Shown piece by piece: positions 51,946 to 61,579 of a stretch of DNA of 64,000 bases. The notes beneath the pieces were generated by a model, which had not been told where the DNA came from, made no database searches, and saw only the letters and a program-made list of their open reading frames with translations. Made by a program: the position numbers and the translations under genes. Position 1 is the first letter of the stretch, and every line of letters starts with the position of its first letter. The stretch comes from Branchinecta lynchi (Eukaryota > Arthropoda > Branchiopoda > Anostraca > Branchinectidae), in assembly GCA_023053575.1 (NCBI GenBank), contig JAKZAP010000018.1:6014001-6078000 (forward strand). Reading direction: 5' to 3'.

Positions 51946-52256
51946 TATAGACGAATTCATACAGTCAACTATGGAGCAAATTCTACAGGAGAAATCCCGA
52001 TTTTGCTCCAAGCTGCAATTTAAGGTAATGTACTGACGTAGTTTACGCCCCTCTATTTTAACTATGAAACCTCTGCACAAATGCGCACCAGCCGACTTGC
52101 CCTTTCAGAACCGCGAGCTAGCGAGCGTGAGCCATAGCCGAGGGACTGAGTCCTGACCGGCTCACTTGGATTTACCGACTTCAAGAATACCATGAAGACA
52201 GTTTTTAGCCAGTCTGCTGGTGGGCTAGTGCCTGGTTTTAGTGTATCGGTTAATTA

Positions 52257-52266
52257 TGTATATAAG
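52257..52266 (+). promoter_or_regulatory. LTR TATA box
   Basis: TGTATATAAGTAAG upstream of the AATAAA, as expected for a U3 promoter. Confidence 0.55.
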
Positions 52267-52417
52267 TAAGATTCTCCACGTTTAAGGGAGGCAGTCGAAC
52301 TTAAGATTAGCAGTGTTGCTGTACCGTTGATAAGTATTTGCCGTATCGTTATTTGAGGAGTACCTACGTATGGATTAACGACTACTTGGTAACCACTGAA
52401 CTGTAAGTGCATTCATT

Positions 52418-52423
52418 AATAAA
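52418..52423 (+). terminator. LTR polyadenylation signal AATAAA
   Basis: AATAAA about 150 bp after the TATA box and about 110 bp before the LTR end; an R-region signal by position. A GTAAGT at 52403-52408 just before it could be a splice donor. Confidence 0.5.
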
Positions 52424-52536
52424 GTACATTGTAACCCTAGTTTGTTCAACTCTACAAGCCCTAGGAGATAGACCCCACGAGCCTCCCCCACGCTACCGAT
52501 CGCGAGTATACCGCATCTCATTCTTCCGTATTACAG

Positions 52537-52556
52537 TGGTGGCTTAGCGGCGGTCT
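52537..52556 (+). other. Putative tRNA primer-binding site
   Basis: TGGTGGCTTAGCGGCGGTC begins with the TGG that would pair with a tRNA CCA end, one or two bases after the LTR CA. I could not match it to a specific tRNA. Confidence 0.35.
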
Positions 52557-52754
52557 AGGGCAATATCAGAGTCAAGCAAACTAGAGTTGTAGTAACCCAA
52601 AATATTTGTTTCTTTTTCTCCTCCTTTTTCTCACATTTTCATCCAATCAAAAAAAATAAATAAATAAGAATAACATTGTGAAAATTCGCGATTAGCATCC
52701 GATTAACTTACGTCTAAACCCTAAACACCCATCCCTAGTTTTCACGAACGCAAA

Positions 52755-53807
52755 ATGTCGATCACGGAAGAGCAAAAATCCGTGATGCAATACAAAGTTT
52801 TCCAGACCGAATTGGCAAAGCAAATTCCGCAGTACGATGGCGAAGGTGATATTGACGTTTTCATATCAACCATGACCAACTTTTTGGCTCTTTCCGGGAT
52901 AACCACCGTCAAGGACCTCAGGGAGATGCTGTACCTCAGATTGAGAGGTGCGGCAATCTCATTCCTCGACACGCTAGTTGGGGTTCAGATTACAACGACC
53001 GCGGATCTGCTCGAAAGATTTAGAGCTCGGTTTTCTAGCACGAGTGTAAAAAATAGACTGAAATACGAGATCGTCCAGCTACAGGCGGACCAAAGTATCC
53101 GAGAATATGCGGATAAGGTACAGCTCATGACGGCGGAGAAATTAGGAAGACCCACGGGGGTCAACGACCAGTTCACACGGGCGGTGTTCGAAAATTTCAA
53201 AGCAGGGCTCGGTCCGAAACTGCTGAGACTAGTCCTGACAAAACAACCAGCCGACCTAGAAGCGGCGATTTTGCTAATTGAACACGAGCTGACAATTGAT
53301 GAAATCATCAAGGCTCAACAACGGCTGACTATAAATTCAGTAGAAGAACCTCAACAGATTTGTGCGGTTACCCAGAGCCCAAAAACTAGTCCTGCTCCCC
53401 CAAACCCTTCCCCACAGATAGTTAGAAGACAGGTTTCTTTCACGAGTGACGACAATCGACCTAGAAGGGACGGGACTCCGACAAGAAGCGGATTCACTCC
53501 CAGGGACCGCACGCCAACGGGGCAAAGACAAGGGAACGCGTCGGACTTTAGGTACAGACCGTATAGTTATGATAGGACAGAAAGAGGTACCGGTGGGAAC
53601 GGACCTTTAGCAAGCGTGCAATGCTATTCTTGCTCGCGATTCGGGCACATCGCAAGAAACTGTAGGCAGAGGTTCGGAAACGGACGAAGGGGATTCCCCC
53701 AGCGTAGGACCTTCAGCCAAACCAGGAACGAAACTGGATACAGGAGAGCTTACGCTCCTAACGGCGATCACAGCTCCGGCGCTTTAAACGACGACAGCCG
53801 GCTCTAA
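52755..53807 (+). CDS. gag: Gag polyprotein
   Basis: 350 residues. The N-terminal two-thirds is a Ty3/gypsy capsid domain: PQYDGEGDIDVFISTMTNFL at the start, then LYLRLRGAAISFLDTL, RFRARFSS and a REYADKVQLMTAEKLG segment corresponding to the major homology region. A Pro/Ser/Arg-rich linker follows, then one zinc knuckle, CYSCSRFGHIARNC (Cys 290, Cys 293, His 298, Cys 303), and an Arg/Gly-rich RNA-binding tail. The ATG at 52755 is the first in frame (CAAAATGTCG). The last codons contain GCT TTA AAC, the slippery site used to enter pol. Confidence 0.95.
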   Translation: MSITEEQKSVMQYKVFQTELAKQIPQYDGEGDIDVFISTMTNFLALSGITTVKDLREMLYLRLRGAAISFLDTLVGVQITTTADLLERFRARFSSTSVKNRLKYEIVQLQADQSIREYADKVQLMTAEKLGRPTGVNDQFTRAVFENFKAGLGPKLLRLVLTKQPADLEAAILLIEHELTIDEIIKAQQRLTINSVEEPQQICAVTQSPKTSPAPPNPSPQIVRRQVSFTSDDNRPRRDGTPTRSGFTPRDRTPTGQRQGNASDFRYRPYSYDRTERGTGGNGPLASVQCYSCSRFGHIARNCRQRFGNGRRGFPQRRTFSQTRNETGYRRAYAPNGDHSSGALNDDSRL

Positions 53808-56800
53808 CTGGGCGCAGAACCGGCTACACTGCGCAACGCAGATTTAGGCCCCAAGTGTATAAATTTAATGAAGTGCTTAACATCAATAATAGTTACTCGA
53901 ATTTGCCAGTTTTGAGAGGGTTTAGCACCTATGGAGTGAGGTTCGCCGGGCTAGTGGACACAGGAGCACAACAAAATATTTTATGTATCAGTATTTACAA
54001 CAAACTTCCAAACACGGCAAAAAACGTAGCAAGGAAGGCACGATGTACACTCACTAGCGTCACGGGACACAACCTTAAGGCCAAATATGAGCTAAAACTA
54101 CCAGTAGAATACGGTGGCAAAACTTTCTTGGTGCCTTTTGTGGTTTGCGAAGAACTTACCTATCAGGCGATTATGGGTATGCCCTTTTTGAGAGCGAATA
54201 TGATGATTTTTGATGCCGCTGACATGACGTTGACCTGCAAGAAAGTTAGGAATCAGACATGTCCAAATAACTTTAACGCCTATACACAAAACTCAGTGCA
54301 TTACCACAGAAACAGGGACAACTTCTACGGGAACACAACCTGCCAATGGAAAACAAGCAACCAAGGAGGTCAATCAAGCGCGTATCCAAGGACCCGCCCC
54401 CGCGTCCAACGCAGCTCAGAGCCAGCATTCTTCATGAAGCGATCGGAGAGAGAACTCCAGCAAGCAAGCGCCACAGAAAATAGCAACAATCGCACGGAGA
54501 ACTCAGACAGAGCGGCGCGCCTCCCAGAGACTAGTACACCGAGAGAAACTACCGCCAAGGACCAGATCCAACAGATCGTAAATATTCTGAACGAAAATCA
54601 GAAAAAGGCCGTCAGCAGTCCTGTACAACGGCAAAATCAAGGCAGCGCAACTACGATCTGGAAAACAACGATCGCCCCATACACGTACGAGAGAATACAG
54701 GTATTCTTGGATTTCAATGATGATAGCGAGTGCGAAGGAACCATCAGCATCGTACCGACCGAGAACACATGGCTCAAGGATTTAGAACTGGACGAACAAA
54801 TCACAAAAGCAAGTGAAGGGATAGCACACATACTGGCATTTAACCCAACCGGACAGAAGGTCAAGATCCCGAAAAAGGTCACAATAGCAACAGTCGAAGT
54901 CATAAACGTTGACGATATACAGAGCCTACCACCGACCCAGAAAATCAATAGCGTGAGCAGCAGAAGTAACGAACCCGGTGACGAGAAAACCGAAGAAGAC
55001 CAGGATTATCCAATGCCACGAAACGACTTCCTATCTCAGTTCAAGTTAAACCACTTGACAAAGGATAAACTAAGGAAGACTGTGGACGGAATTCTATGGG
55101 AGTTCCGCGACGTATTCAGCGTAGACGACCATCATTTTGGAGAGACGGACCTAATAGAAATGGAAATTGACACAGGAGATTCACCACCAATAGCACAAGC
55201 ACCATACCGCGCACCATGGGGACTCCGACCGTGGTTGAGAGATCAGATAGATAAACTGGTGGACCAAGGAGTCTTGTACCCCTGTGACAGCCCATGGGCA
55301 AGTCCCGTGGTCATAGTCAAGAAGAAAACACAACCCGGACAGCCCGCTGATTATCGACTCTGCTGTGACTTCCGAAAACTGAACTCAGTAACCAGGAAAA
55401 GCCAATTTAGGGTCCCGAACTTGAATGAATGTTTGGACTGCATTTCACCAGAAAGTAAATACTTCACATCCGTGGATCAAACCGGAGCGTACCACGCCGT
55501 ACCAATCAAGAAAGAGGATCAACCAAAGACGGCAATCATAACTGCCGATGGGGCAACCTACGCATACAGACGTATGCCTTTCGGCCTCGCTAACAGCCCA
55601 GCAGTCTACCAACGGCTGGTATACACACTTTTCAAGGACCATCAATTCAAGTCACTAATCTGCTACCTAGACGATCTATTAACCTGGGCGAAAACGGAAA
55701 ACGAAGCACTTGAGAACCTACGCATGATACTGACCAGATTCAGAGCAGCCGGACTCAAACTCAAACCTCGGAAGTGTCGCATACTCAACCCATCTACTGT
55801 ATTCTTGGGCCACTTAATAGAACAAGGACAAATTCGACCCGACCCAGAGAAGATCAAAGCAGTACAAGAGATGCAACCACCCAAGAACCTAAAACAACTC
55901 CGAGGCATCATAGGATTATGCTCCTGGTTCCGCAAATACATCCGAAACTTCGCCGATCATTGCCGACCCCTAGTAGTGTTAACGAAGAAAAGTAACACAC
56001 CCTTCGTCTTTACCAAAGAGGCAGAAAAGGCTATGGAATACCTAAAAAATGCACTCATTTCGGAACCAATACTGATCCTGCCCGACTTGAATGAACCGAT
56101 GGTACTGTCAGTCGACGCTAGCGCCACTGGCATTGGTGGAGTACTCAGTCAAACTAGAGAGGGCAGACTTCACCCTATACATTACGGAAGCCGTGCCCTG
56201 ACAAAAAGTGAAATGGCTTATTCTACAGTCGAAAGGGAGCTACTAGCCGTTGTTCACTTCACACATTACTTCAGAGCCTACCTCCAAGGCAGAAAGTTCC
56301 TGTTACGAACGGACCAAAAATCCCTACAGTACCTGAAAACGATGCAAGAACCACAGAGCAACCCAAACGGTAGACTAAGTCGGTGGATATTTAAATTACT
56401 CGCCTTCGACTTCGACATAGAACACATAAGCGGAGAATCAAACCGAGTACCAGACTGGCTAAGCAGAAAATACGAAGTTAACACGACTGAAACAGCCAGC
56501 AAGTCAGAACCGACACTACCAGTCCTCTCCCCAGAGAACATCGCAAAGCATCAGGCGAAAGACGGACTCTGTACGGCACTAAGGGAATATTTTATGAACG
56601 ACGAACCGCTTGGCTCCGAATATAAGAAGTACATGAAGCAAATCGACAACTTCACATTTGAAAACAGCGTAAACCTAGTCTGCCGAATAATCTGCCCTAC
56701 CCAAACTTACCGACAAAAAGACGTGAAAATCGTACCGGTTATCCCAGAAAGCCTAGAAGGCGAGTGCCTTAGATACTGTCATGCCGCTTTGAGCGCGCAC

Positions 56801-58915
56801 CTAGGCACGTTAAAGACATTAGCAATGGTACGCAACCACTTTTACATACCGGGACTGGTAGAAAAGGTAAAGGAATTCGTAGCAGCATGTGAGGAATGCT
56901 CAAGACGGAAAGCACCCCCACACCCATGGACAGCACCCCTGGGAAGCTTCCCCATAGCCAGATACCCGATGGACATCCTCTCCATTGATATAGTTGGACC
57001 ATTGCCGACGTCAACCAAAGGGCATACGTATATCCTATCCGCGATCGATCACTTCACGTCCTTCTGCTGGGCAATCGCACTGAAGAATATAACATCTGAA
57101 ACAGTATGCCGAGCCCTGACTAACCTCTTCTTAGCATACGGCAAACCAACTACGGTCAACAGCGACAGGGGGTCGCAACTCATCTCCAAAATGTCAATGG
57201 AAGTCGCGAAACTTCTCGGAATATCACGGTGGAAAACATCCAGCTACCACCCACAAGGAAACGGAAAAGTTGAGATCATACACAAGCAGTTCAACAACAT
57301 CCTCAGCATTACGACGAAAGAAGACAGGCTAACATGGGACGAGCAATTATCCTACCTGTGCCACAGCCTCAACACCGCCTTCTCACCGATAACAGGAGAC
57401 AGCAGTTTCTTCCTAATGTACGGACGAGACGACAGACTACCAGTAACAGAGATAATCAACGACGATGGCCACGACAGTCCCAGCGCCTACAAAGCAGAAC
57501 TCATTACACGAATGAGCAACGCCTACGACGAGGTCAGCAGAAATCTGGAACACGCAAAACAAAACCAGAAGGAAAAGTACGACCTCAGAGCCAAACGCCA
57601 CAAAATCTACGAAGTAGGGGACCTCGTTTGGTTACGGCAAGAAGTAAAAGGCGCGGGAAAGAAACTAGAAGATAAATACTCAGGAAAATGGAGAATTATC
57701 GAAAGATTACCCAATGACGTCACCTACAAAATTCGTCATATTGACGGCACGAAGAGAGATACAGTCGTCCATATGAACCGCCTTAAACCAAACGTATTCA
57801 AAACACCATGGCAGGCTGTGCCCTTATCCGACTCGGAATCAGAAAACGATGAACTACCGACAGAGGCACCATTCTCCGACCCGAAACGGAACCCTCTAGC
57901 ACGACTCCGCCCTTTCAATTGGCGCTATCATAACTACGATTCCGATGAAGAACAGGAACTTAGAGACTATCTACACTCCACAAACGAAGGGCCGATGACT
58001 CCTTCAAGAACGAGTACCGGAGTGCAAACGACGTCAACTCTAAGCCCCCACGCAGAAATTTACCAGCCATGCATAAAAGCTGAGACCAAGGAATACGAAT
58101 ATGCCAGCAACAGGCCGGATGAGGGAAGGGCTGTCACTTCAGGAAGTAATATCCCAGAATGGAAGATACCCCCAAGCCCCACTACTAGAGACGATCCCAA
58201 GTCCACAAGCGAAGATAGTGATAGCGAAGCAGAAGAGCCAACAGAAGTTGAAGATGAGGCTAGACGGTACCTACGAAGCGTAATAGAACGCCCAGACGTT
58301 CCATCCGAAATGCTACGAAATATCTCCGTGACCGATGAATACCTCCCAAGAGAACACAGTCGGAGAAGATACACGGATTATATACCTAACCCGATGTATG
58401 ACCTTACCGGAGGACCTCTTCTGAGCCAATGGGCTAGAAGAAGCCCAAGGCGGAAAGCCTCCAGCAGCTCCTCTGAAGAACAATCTCCAAGAGCACAGGC
58501 TAAGCTTAGTTCACCCGCCGTAACAAGCACGCCAGCAATAGAGAGCGCGTCCCTGCGAGACGCCCGAGCTACCGAGCAAGAGGAACACGGTAGTAGCAGT
58601 TTTGATCCTTGGGGAGAATTACCGCAACCAGGCGGCATGACAGATGATACACCAAGGACATCCAAACCTACGGCAAGTAGTGCCGCTTCCGCCATGAGTC
58701 AAGTCAAACGGAAAAGCCTGAAAAGCGACCTAAAACGGACTCTCCGATTTGACCTGTTAACCAGAAATCCGACTCACGGAGCACACAAAGAACCAGAAAC
58801 TACCGATAGCCAACCTGGGAAATATGTAACGAAGTCAGGTCGCGAGTCTAAGCCGACACAGTTTTATCCGAAGGGAAAAAAAAAAAAAAAAAAAAAAGAG
58901 AAGACAAATGAATAA
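53762..58915 (+). CDS. pol: Pol polyprotein (protease, RT, RNase H, integrase)
   Basis: Expressed by -1 shift from gag; the frame is open from 53762 and no ATG is needed. Numbering from codon 53855: protease DTGA at 35-38; RT with YLDDLL, catalytic pair 606-607, and the FGLANSPAVYQRL block; RNase H SVDAS with Asp 754, RTDQKSL and VPDWLSRK; integrase HHCC finger from His 976 (HAALSAHLG, CEECSRRK), then Asp 1045, Asp 1104 and Glu 1140 (DD35E). A KYSGKWRI..HMNRLKP module (GPF/Y-like) closes the integrase near 1310. About 370 further residues are Ser/Glu/Pro-rich low complexity with no domain, ending in a Lys run coded by 22 consecutive A. All catalytic residues are intact, so the enzyme could be active. 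Confidence 0.95.
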   Translation, partial: RRSQLRRFKRRQPALTGRRTGYTAQRRFRPQVYKFNEVLNINNSYSNLPVLRGFSTYGVRFAGLVDTGAQQNILCISIYNKLPNTAKNVARKARCTLTSVTGHNLKAKYELKLPVEYGGKTFLVPFVVCEELTYQAIMGMPFLRANMMIFDAADMTLTCKKVRNQTCPNNFNAYTQNSVHYHRNRDNFYGNTTCQWKTSNQGGQSSAYPRTRPRVQRSSEPAFFMKRSERELQQASATENSNNRTENSDRAARLPETSTPRETTAKDQIQQIVNILNENQKKAVSSPVQRQNQGSATTIWKTTIAPYTYERIQVFLDFNDDSECEGTISIVPTENTWLKDLELDEQITKASEGIAHILAFNPTGQKVKIPKKVTIATVEVINVDDIQSLPPTQKINSVSSRSNEPGDEKTEEDQDYPMPRNDFLSQFKLNHLTKDKLRKTVDGILWEFRDVFSVDDHHFGETDLIEMEIDTGDSPPIAQAPYRAPWGLRPWLRDQIDKLVDQGVLYPCDSPWASPVVIVKKKTQPGQPADYRLCCDFRKLNSVTRKSQFRVPNLNECLDCISPESKYFTSVDQTGAYHAVPIKKEDQPKTAIITADGATYAYRRMPFGLANSPAVYQRLVYTLFKDHQFKSLICYLDDLLTWAKTENEALENLRMILTRFRAAGLKLKPRKCRILNPSTVFLGHLIEQGQIRPDPEKIKAVQEMQPPKNLKQLRGIIGLCSWFRKYIRNFADHCRPLVVLTKKSNTPFVFTKEAEKAMEYLKNALISEPILILPDLNEPMVLSVDASATGIGGVLSQTREGRLHPIHYGSRALTKSEMAYSTVERELLAVVHFTHYFRAYLQGRKFLLRTDQKSLQYLKTMQEPQSNPNGRLSRWIFKLLAFDFDIEHISGESNRVPDWLSRKYEVNTTETASKSEPTLPVLSPENIAKHQAKDGLCTALREYFMNDEPLGSEYKKYMKQIDNFTFENSVNLVCRIICPTQTYRQKDVKIVPVIPESLEGECLRYCHAALSAHLGTLKTLAMVRNHFYIPGLVEKVKEFVAACEECSRRKAPPHPWTAPLGSFPIARYPMDILSIDIVGPLPTSTKGHTYILSAIDHFTSFCWAIALKNITSETVCRALTNLFLAYGKPTTVNSDRGSQLISKMSMEVAKLLGISRWKTSSYHPQGNGKVEIIHKQFNNILSITTKEDRLTWDEQLSYLCHSLNTAFSPITGDSSFFLMYGRDDRLPVTEIINDDGHDSPSAYKAELITRMSNAYDEVSRNLEHAKQNQKEKYDLRAKRHKIYEVGDLVWLRQEVKGAGKKLEDKYSGKWRIIERLPNDVTYKIRHIDGTKRDTVVHMNRLKPNVFKTPWQAVPLSDSESENDELPTEAPFSDPKRNPLARLRPFNWRYHNYDSDEEQELRDYLHSTNEGPMTPSRTSTGVQTTSTLSPHAEIYQPCIKAETKEYEYASNRPDEGRAVTSGSNIPEWKIPPSPTTRDDPKSTSEDSDSEAEEPTEVEDEARRYLRSVIERPDVPSEMLRNISVTDEYLPREHSRRRYTDYIPNPMYDLTGGPLLSQWARRSPRRKASSSSSEEQSPRAQAKLSSPAVTSTPAIESASLRDARATEQEEHGSSSFDPWGELPQPGGMTDDTPRTSKPTASSAASAMSQVKRKSLKSDLKRTLRFDLLTRNPTHGAHKEPETTDSQPGKYVTKSGRESKPTQFYPKGKKKKKKKEKTNE
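53783..53825 (+). other. gag-pol -1 frameshift signal (T TTA AAC plus hairpin)
   Basis: TTTAAAC at 53783-53789 is phased in gag as GCT TTA AAC, the classical X XXY YYZ arrangement. Six bases later AGCCGG (53796-53801) can pair with CCGGCT (53820-53825), giving a 6-bp GC-rich stem with an 18-nt loop. The pol frame is open from 53762 and gag stops at 53807, so the signal lies in the overlap and the shift is -1 as required. Confidence 0.85.
58876..58897 (+). repeat. A22 homopolymer at the end of pol
   Basis: Codes for consecutive Lys before the stop. Length changes would shift the end of the pol frame. Confidence 0.9.
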
Positions 58916-59137
58916 AATGCGATTCTTTACACCAGATTACGGCAGGGTGAAGGCCAACCCTGTCGCATTCCGAAGAGGAAAATATCAAAAAAAAATAGAG
59001 ACCAAAAGTAATGAACTCACCTCGGATAAAACGCACCAAACTCCCAGAAGGACACACGGCATGGACACGGTAGAAGAAGACGAATCATTAAACAGATGTA
59101 CACAGTCCATATTTACACAGGAAAAGAAACGACACGG
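58916..59137 (+). other. Short basic frame overlapping the pol stop
   Basis: An ATG at 58908 overlaps the pol stop in another frame and gives 77 codons (RRGKYQKKIETKSNELTSDK is its core), rich in Lys, Thr and Arg with no known motif. It may be translated by termination-reinitiation or be chance. The pol-to-env stretch is otherwise occupied by the antisense frame. Confidence 0.25.
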
Positions 59138-59707
59138 TTAATGATCGGACAACGCGTCGGGAACGGGAACTGGAAGCCTGTTCGCCCATAGCCCACCCAG
59201 AAGAAAGCGGGCAACTGTCTCATCGGACAACACTTCCTCCTGTCCTTCACGGAGGCGCTCGATCAAGACGCGACGCGCGTCAGCAAAGTCAATCAGGGAC
59301 GGTGAGCCACCGTCGACCACACGTAAAAATTCTCCGGAGGCCCCGACCACGGTAGAGAGGAGGATCCTCTGTCGCATACTCTCGTACACACGATCTTCCG
59401 GGGCAAGATCCCTAATCTCCGACACAGGGCTCTCCAAGGTGACAGCCTGTGTCGCCGCTTGCAGCCTGAGCTGCTCACGCAGCCTCTCGATTTCCGCCTG
59501 GGCGTATTTCTCGGCAGCAGTGGCCTTGGCAAGGGCCCCTTTCAACTCTTCGACCTCCCGTTTAGCCTTATCCTGTTCGTCAATGGCCACGGTAAGGGCC
59601 AGCCGCTGCTCTTCAGCCAAATCACTTAGAGCCCGACTTATGCCCACAAAAACTTGGAACTCCTCAGCAGAGAACACTAGCGGAGCCGAAATCAAATGTA
59701 GAGACAT
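59138..59707 (-). CDS. Antisense coiled-coil protein inside the retroelement
   Basis: 189 residues on the strand opposite to gag, pol and env; I do not recognise it. The N-terminal 85 residues form a strong coiled coil (EEQRLALTVAIDEQ, REVEELKGALAKA, AEIERLREQLRLQ) with regular Leu/Val/Ala heptads. Residues about 90-185 are mixed, ending in ARFLLGGLWANRLPVPVPD. ATG is in TAAAAATGTC. Codon composition is GC-richer than the rest of the element and lacks the stops expected by chance. This may be an independently transcribed antisense gene, comparable in layout to antisense bZIP genes of deltaretroviruses (comparison only), or a captured host exon. The alternative is a long chance frame on a GC-rich stretch. 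Confidence 0.55.
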   Translation of the reverse strand: MSLHLISAPLVFSAEEFQVFVGISRALSDLAEEQRLALTVAIDEQDKAKREVEELKGALAKATAAEKYAQAEIERLREQLRLQAATQAVTLESPVSEIRDLAPEDRVYESMRQRILLSTVVGASGEFLRVVDGGSPSLIDFADARRVLIERLREGQEEVLSDETVARFLLGGLWANRLPVPVPDALSDH

Positions 59708-60046
59708 TTTTATTTTTTAGACGTACCCACTACACTTATCCAATCAGACAAAAAAAAAAAAAATCCACAGTGCAAACACAACACCCGCCGGAGGTCGGAC
59801 GACAGTAAAATAAATCGCGATACGAAAAGTCAGCATTTCCCACGAGAAAATTGGAGAGAACACAACACCCTAAGACAACCAAGCAAAATCTCATCTCAAG
59901 ATACCCATAAGAAAAGGGAAACAAACAAAATCCCCCTACATGCATAATCGACAGGGTATTAGCTGGGTATTTGGTTCCGTTCGCACTGTCTGGAAACCTT
60001 AACAATAAACCTTCCCGAGATTAAATTAAAACCAAATAGTCATGAG
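59708..60046. other. pol-env spacer
   Basis: Non-coding; contains an A-run at 59752-59763 and an AATAAA at about 60003 on the plus strand. It separates the antisense frame from env. Confidence 0.4.
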
Positions 60047-60062
60047 ATTGTATCTCTTGCAG
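60047..60062 (+). promoter_or_regulatory. Predicted splice acceptor of env
   Basis: TTGTATCTCTTGCAG followed by G lies six bases ahead of the env ATG. Errantivirus-like env genes are made from a spliced RNA, so an acceptor here is expected. The donor is not identified (GTAAGT at 52403 is one candidate). Confidence 0.5.
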
Positions 60063-60067
60063 GGACA

Positions 60068-61579
60068 ATGTTAAAAACTGTCACCGCTATCAGCATCCTC
60101 CTGTTTTTGGGAACCCAAACAGACAACACGCATGGAACCAAAATAAATCATGGGATATTCTTCGAACAGACGGGTGAGTTAGCCCTATCCACAGTAACTT
60201 GGAAAATTCTGTTAAGATTAGATGCGAACCCATTGAAAGGTCTGGCACAAGAAACAAAAAAAATCGAAGACGCCCTCACGCCACTTGAAACGGAGTTAGA
60301 GAAAATGAGCAAAGACATGGCGGGTATAGTACACAGACACGGGAACATACAGGCTGGCCCAAGTATGCCACAGGTAGAGGAACTTCTCGCGAAAAGAATA
60401 AAGTTACTCTTTTCATTGTACCGCGAACAGTGTGCAAAAATAGAAGAGACAGTTACCCGAATGCAGGACACATTCTTTAGGGACGAGAGCCCAATCAACG
60501 GAAAACTTCACCGTAATCCGAGGGCATCAGGACTATTCCCCGTAGCAGGACAAATCATTAGCAGGATCTTTTCACTGGGGACTGACCAGGAAATCAGAAC
60601 ACTGCAAGAGTCATTACTAGGCATGCAGGAAATCGTTAATAACACGCTGCACATACAGAGCATGTTCACAAGCATATCGGACAAGCAAGGGAAAAAGCTC
60701 GAGACACTGACACAACAAGTACAAAAAATTGTGACCACACTCGGCGAACTCAGCTCGGAAGTTTATACCCTTAGTTCATTGAATTTGATGATGCTGACTT
60801 CGTTGGAGATTATCTCCTCGTCTTTATTAAATGTCGTAACAGACTTGAGTAAAGTCGAGGTAACTCTTATCAGTTTGTTAAACGGAAAACTGAGTACCGA
60901 TTTTATTGCCCCCCAGACGTTATTTGAAATACTGAACGAAATCAGTATACGTATGCCGTACGGAATGAAGTTACCAATCCCTCTCTCGGGAGATACTCTA
61001 TTACTGTATTACATCAAGATGCAAACGACCCTCATTATCTTGGATGGGCACCTCTACTCCGTACTTCTGGTACCCCTTGTGGACACGTCACTTAGATTCA
61101 AGATTTTCTCAGTAAATAGCCTACCAACGTTAATGGGAAATTCAAAAGTAACGCTTAAAATCACGGTTCCCACGGACAAATTTTTGGTCAGTCAAGACGA
61201 GCAACGCTATGCCATCCTTCCACAAGAAGAGTTAGCATCCTGTTTTGATTTCCCCATTTTTGTCTGCCAATCTCGATTCCCAATTTATATGCGCTCTCGG
61301 ACAAATTGTCTAATGGAATCTTACCTGGGAAATGGTGAGGAGATCTCCACTTCATGCCAAGGTGTAATCTCTGAAACTTCACAAGAGACCTTCCTTCGTT
61401 TAGACGGAGAGAACTGGGCCTATAGTTTACCATTGGAAACCGATGTGACGATCGTGTGTCACAACTCGACAAACACGATCACCCCATCCCTGGAAATGCG
61501 GAAAAAATTAGTTGGGTTAGGGACCATCAAAATCTCCCAGGGTTGCCAACTAACCACCGGATACGCGAAAATCGCTTAA
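60068..61579 (+). CDS. env: Envelope fusion protein (baculovirus F-like), up to an in-frame TAA
   Basis: 503 codons. A hydrophobic signal peptide covers residues 1-17, and the helical N-terminal subunit runs to a furin-type site RNPR at 149-152. The next residues, ASGLFPVAGQIISRIFSLGT, have the fusion-peptide pattern of baculovirus F and insect errantivirus env proteins. A long heptad-repeat helix (about 170-260) and a Cys-rich region with CFDFPIFVCQ, C..ESYLGNGEE and a GTIKISQGCQL block follow, all typical. Translation ends at TAA 61577-61579, before any transmembrane segment, although the same frame stays open to 61990. So this copy would make a secreted, shortened protein unless the stop is read through. 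It is likely a recent inactivation. Confidence 0.85.
   Translation: MLKTVTAISILLFLGTQTDNTHGTKINHGIFFEQTGELALSTVTWKILLRLDANPLKGLAQETKKIEDALTPLETELEKMSKDMAGIVHRHGNIQAGPSMPQVEELLAKRIKLLFSLYREQCAKIEETVTRMQDTFFRDESPINGKLHRNPRASGLFPVAGQIISRIFSLGTDQEIRTLQESLLGMQEIVNNTLHIQSMFTSISDKQGKKLETLTQQVQKIVTTLGELSSEVYTLSSLNLMMLTSLEIISSSLLNVVTDLSKVEVTLISLLNGKLSTDFIAPQTLFEILNEISIRMPYGMKLPIPLSGDTLLLYYIKMQTTLIILDGHLYSVLLVPLVDTSLRFKIFSVNSLPTLMGNSKVTLKITVPTDKFLVSQDEQRYAILPQEELASCFDFPIFVCQSRFPIYMRSRTNCLMESYLGNGEEISTSCQGVISETSQETFLRLDGENWAYSLPLETDVTIVCHNSTNTITPSLEMRKKLVGLGTIKISQGCQLTTGYAKIA

Larger units (their letters stand above)
51946..52535 (+). repeat. 5-prime LTR, right-hand part
   Basis: Contains a TATA box, a polyadenylation signal and ends in TATTACA just before a TGG-containing putative primer-binding site. 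No coding frame. The left border is not visible because of the gap, so LTR length is unknown. Confidence 0.7.

Noticed and set aside
51683..52036. Reading frames crossing the N run on both strands
   Set aside because: They exist only because unknown bases contain no stops; the flanks are minisatellite and LTR.
60148..61472. Minus-strand frames opposite env
   Set aside because: No coherent structure comparable with the antisense frame at 59138-59707; likely complement artefacts.
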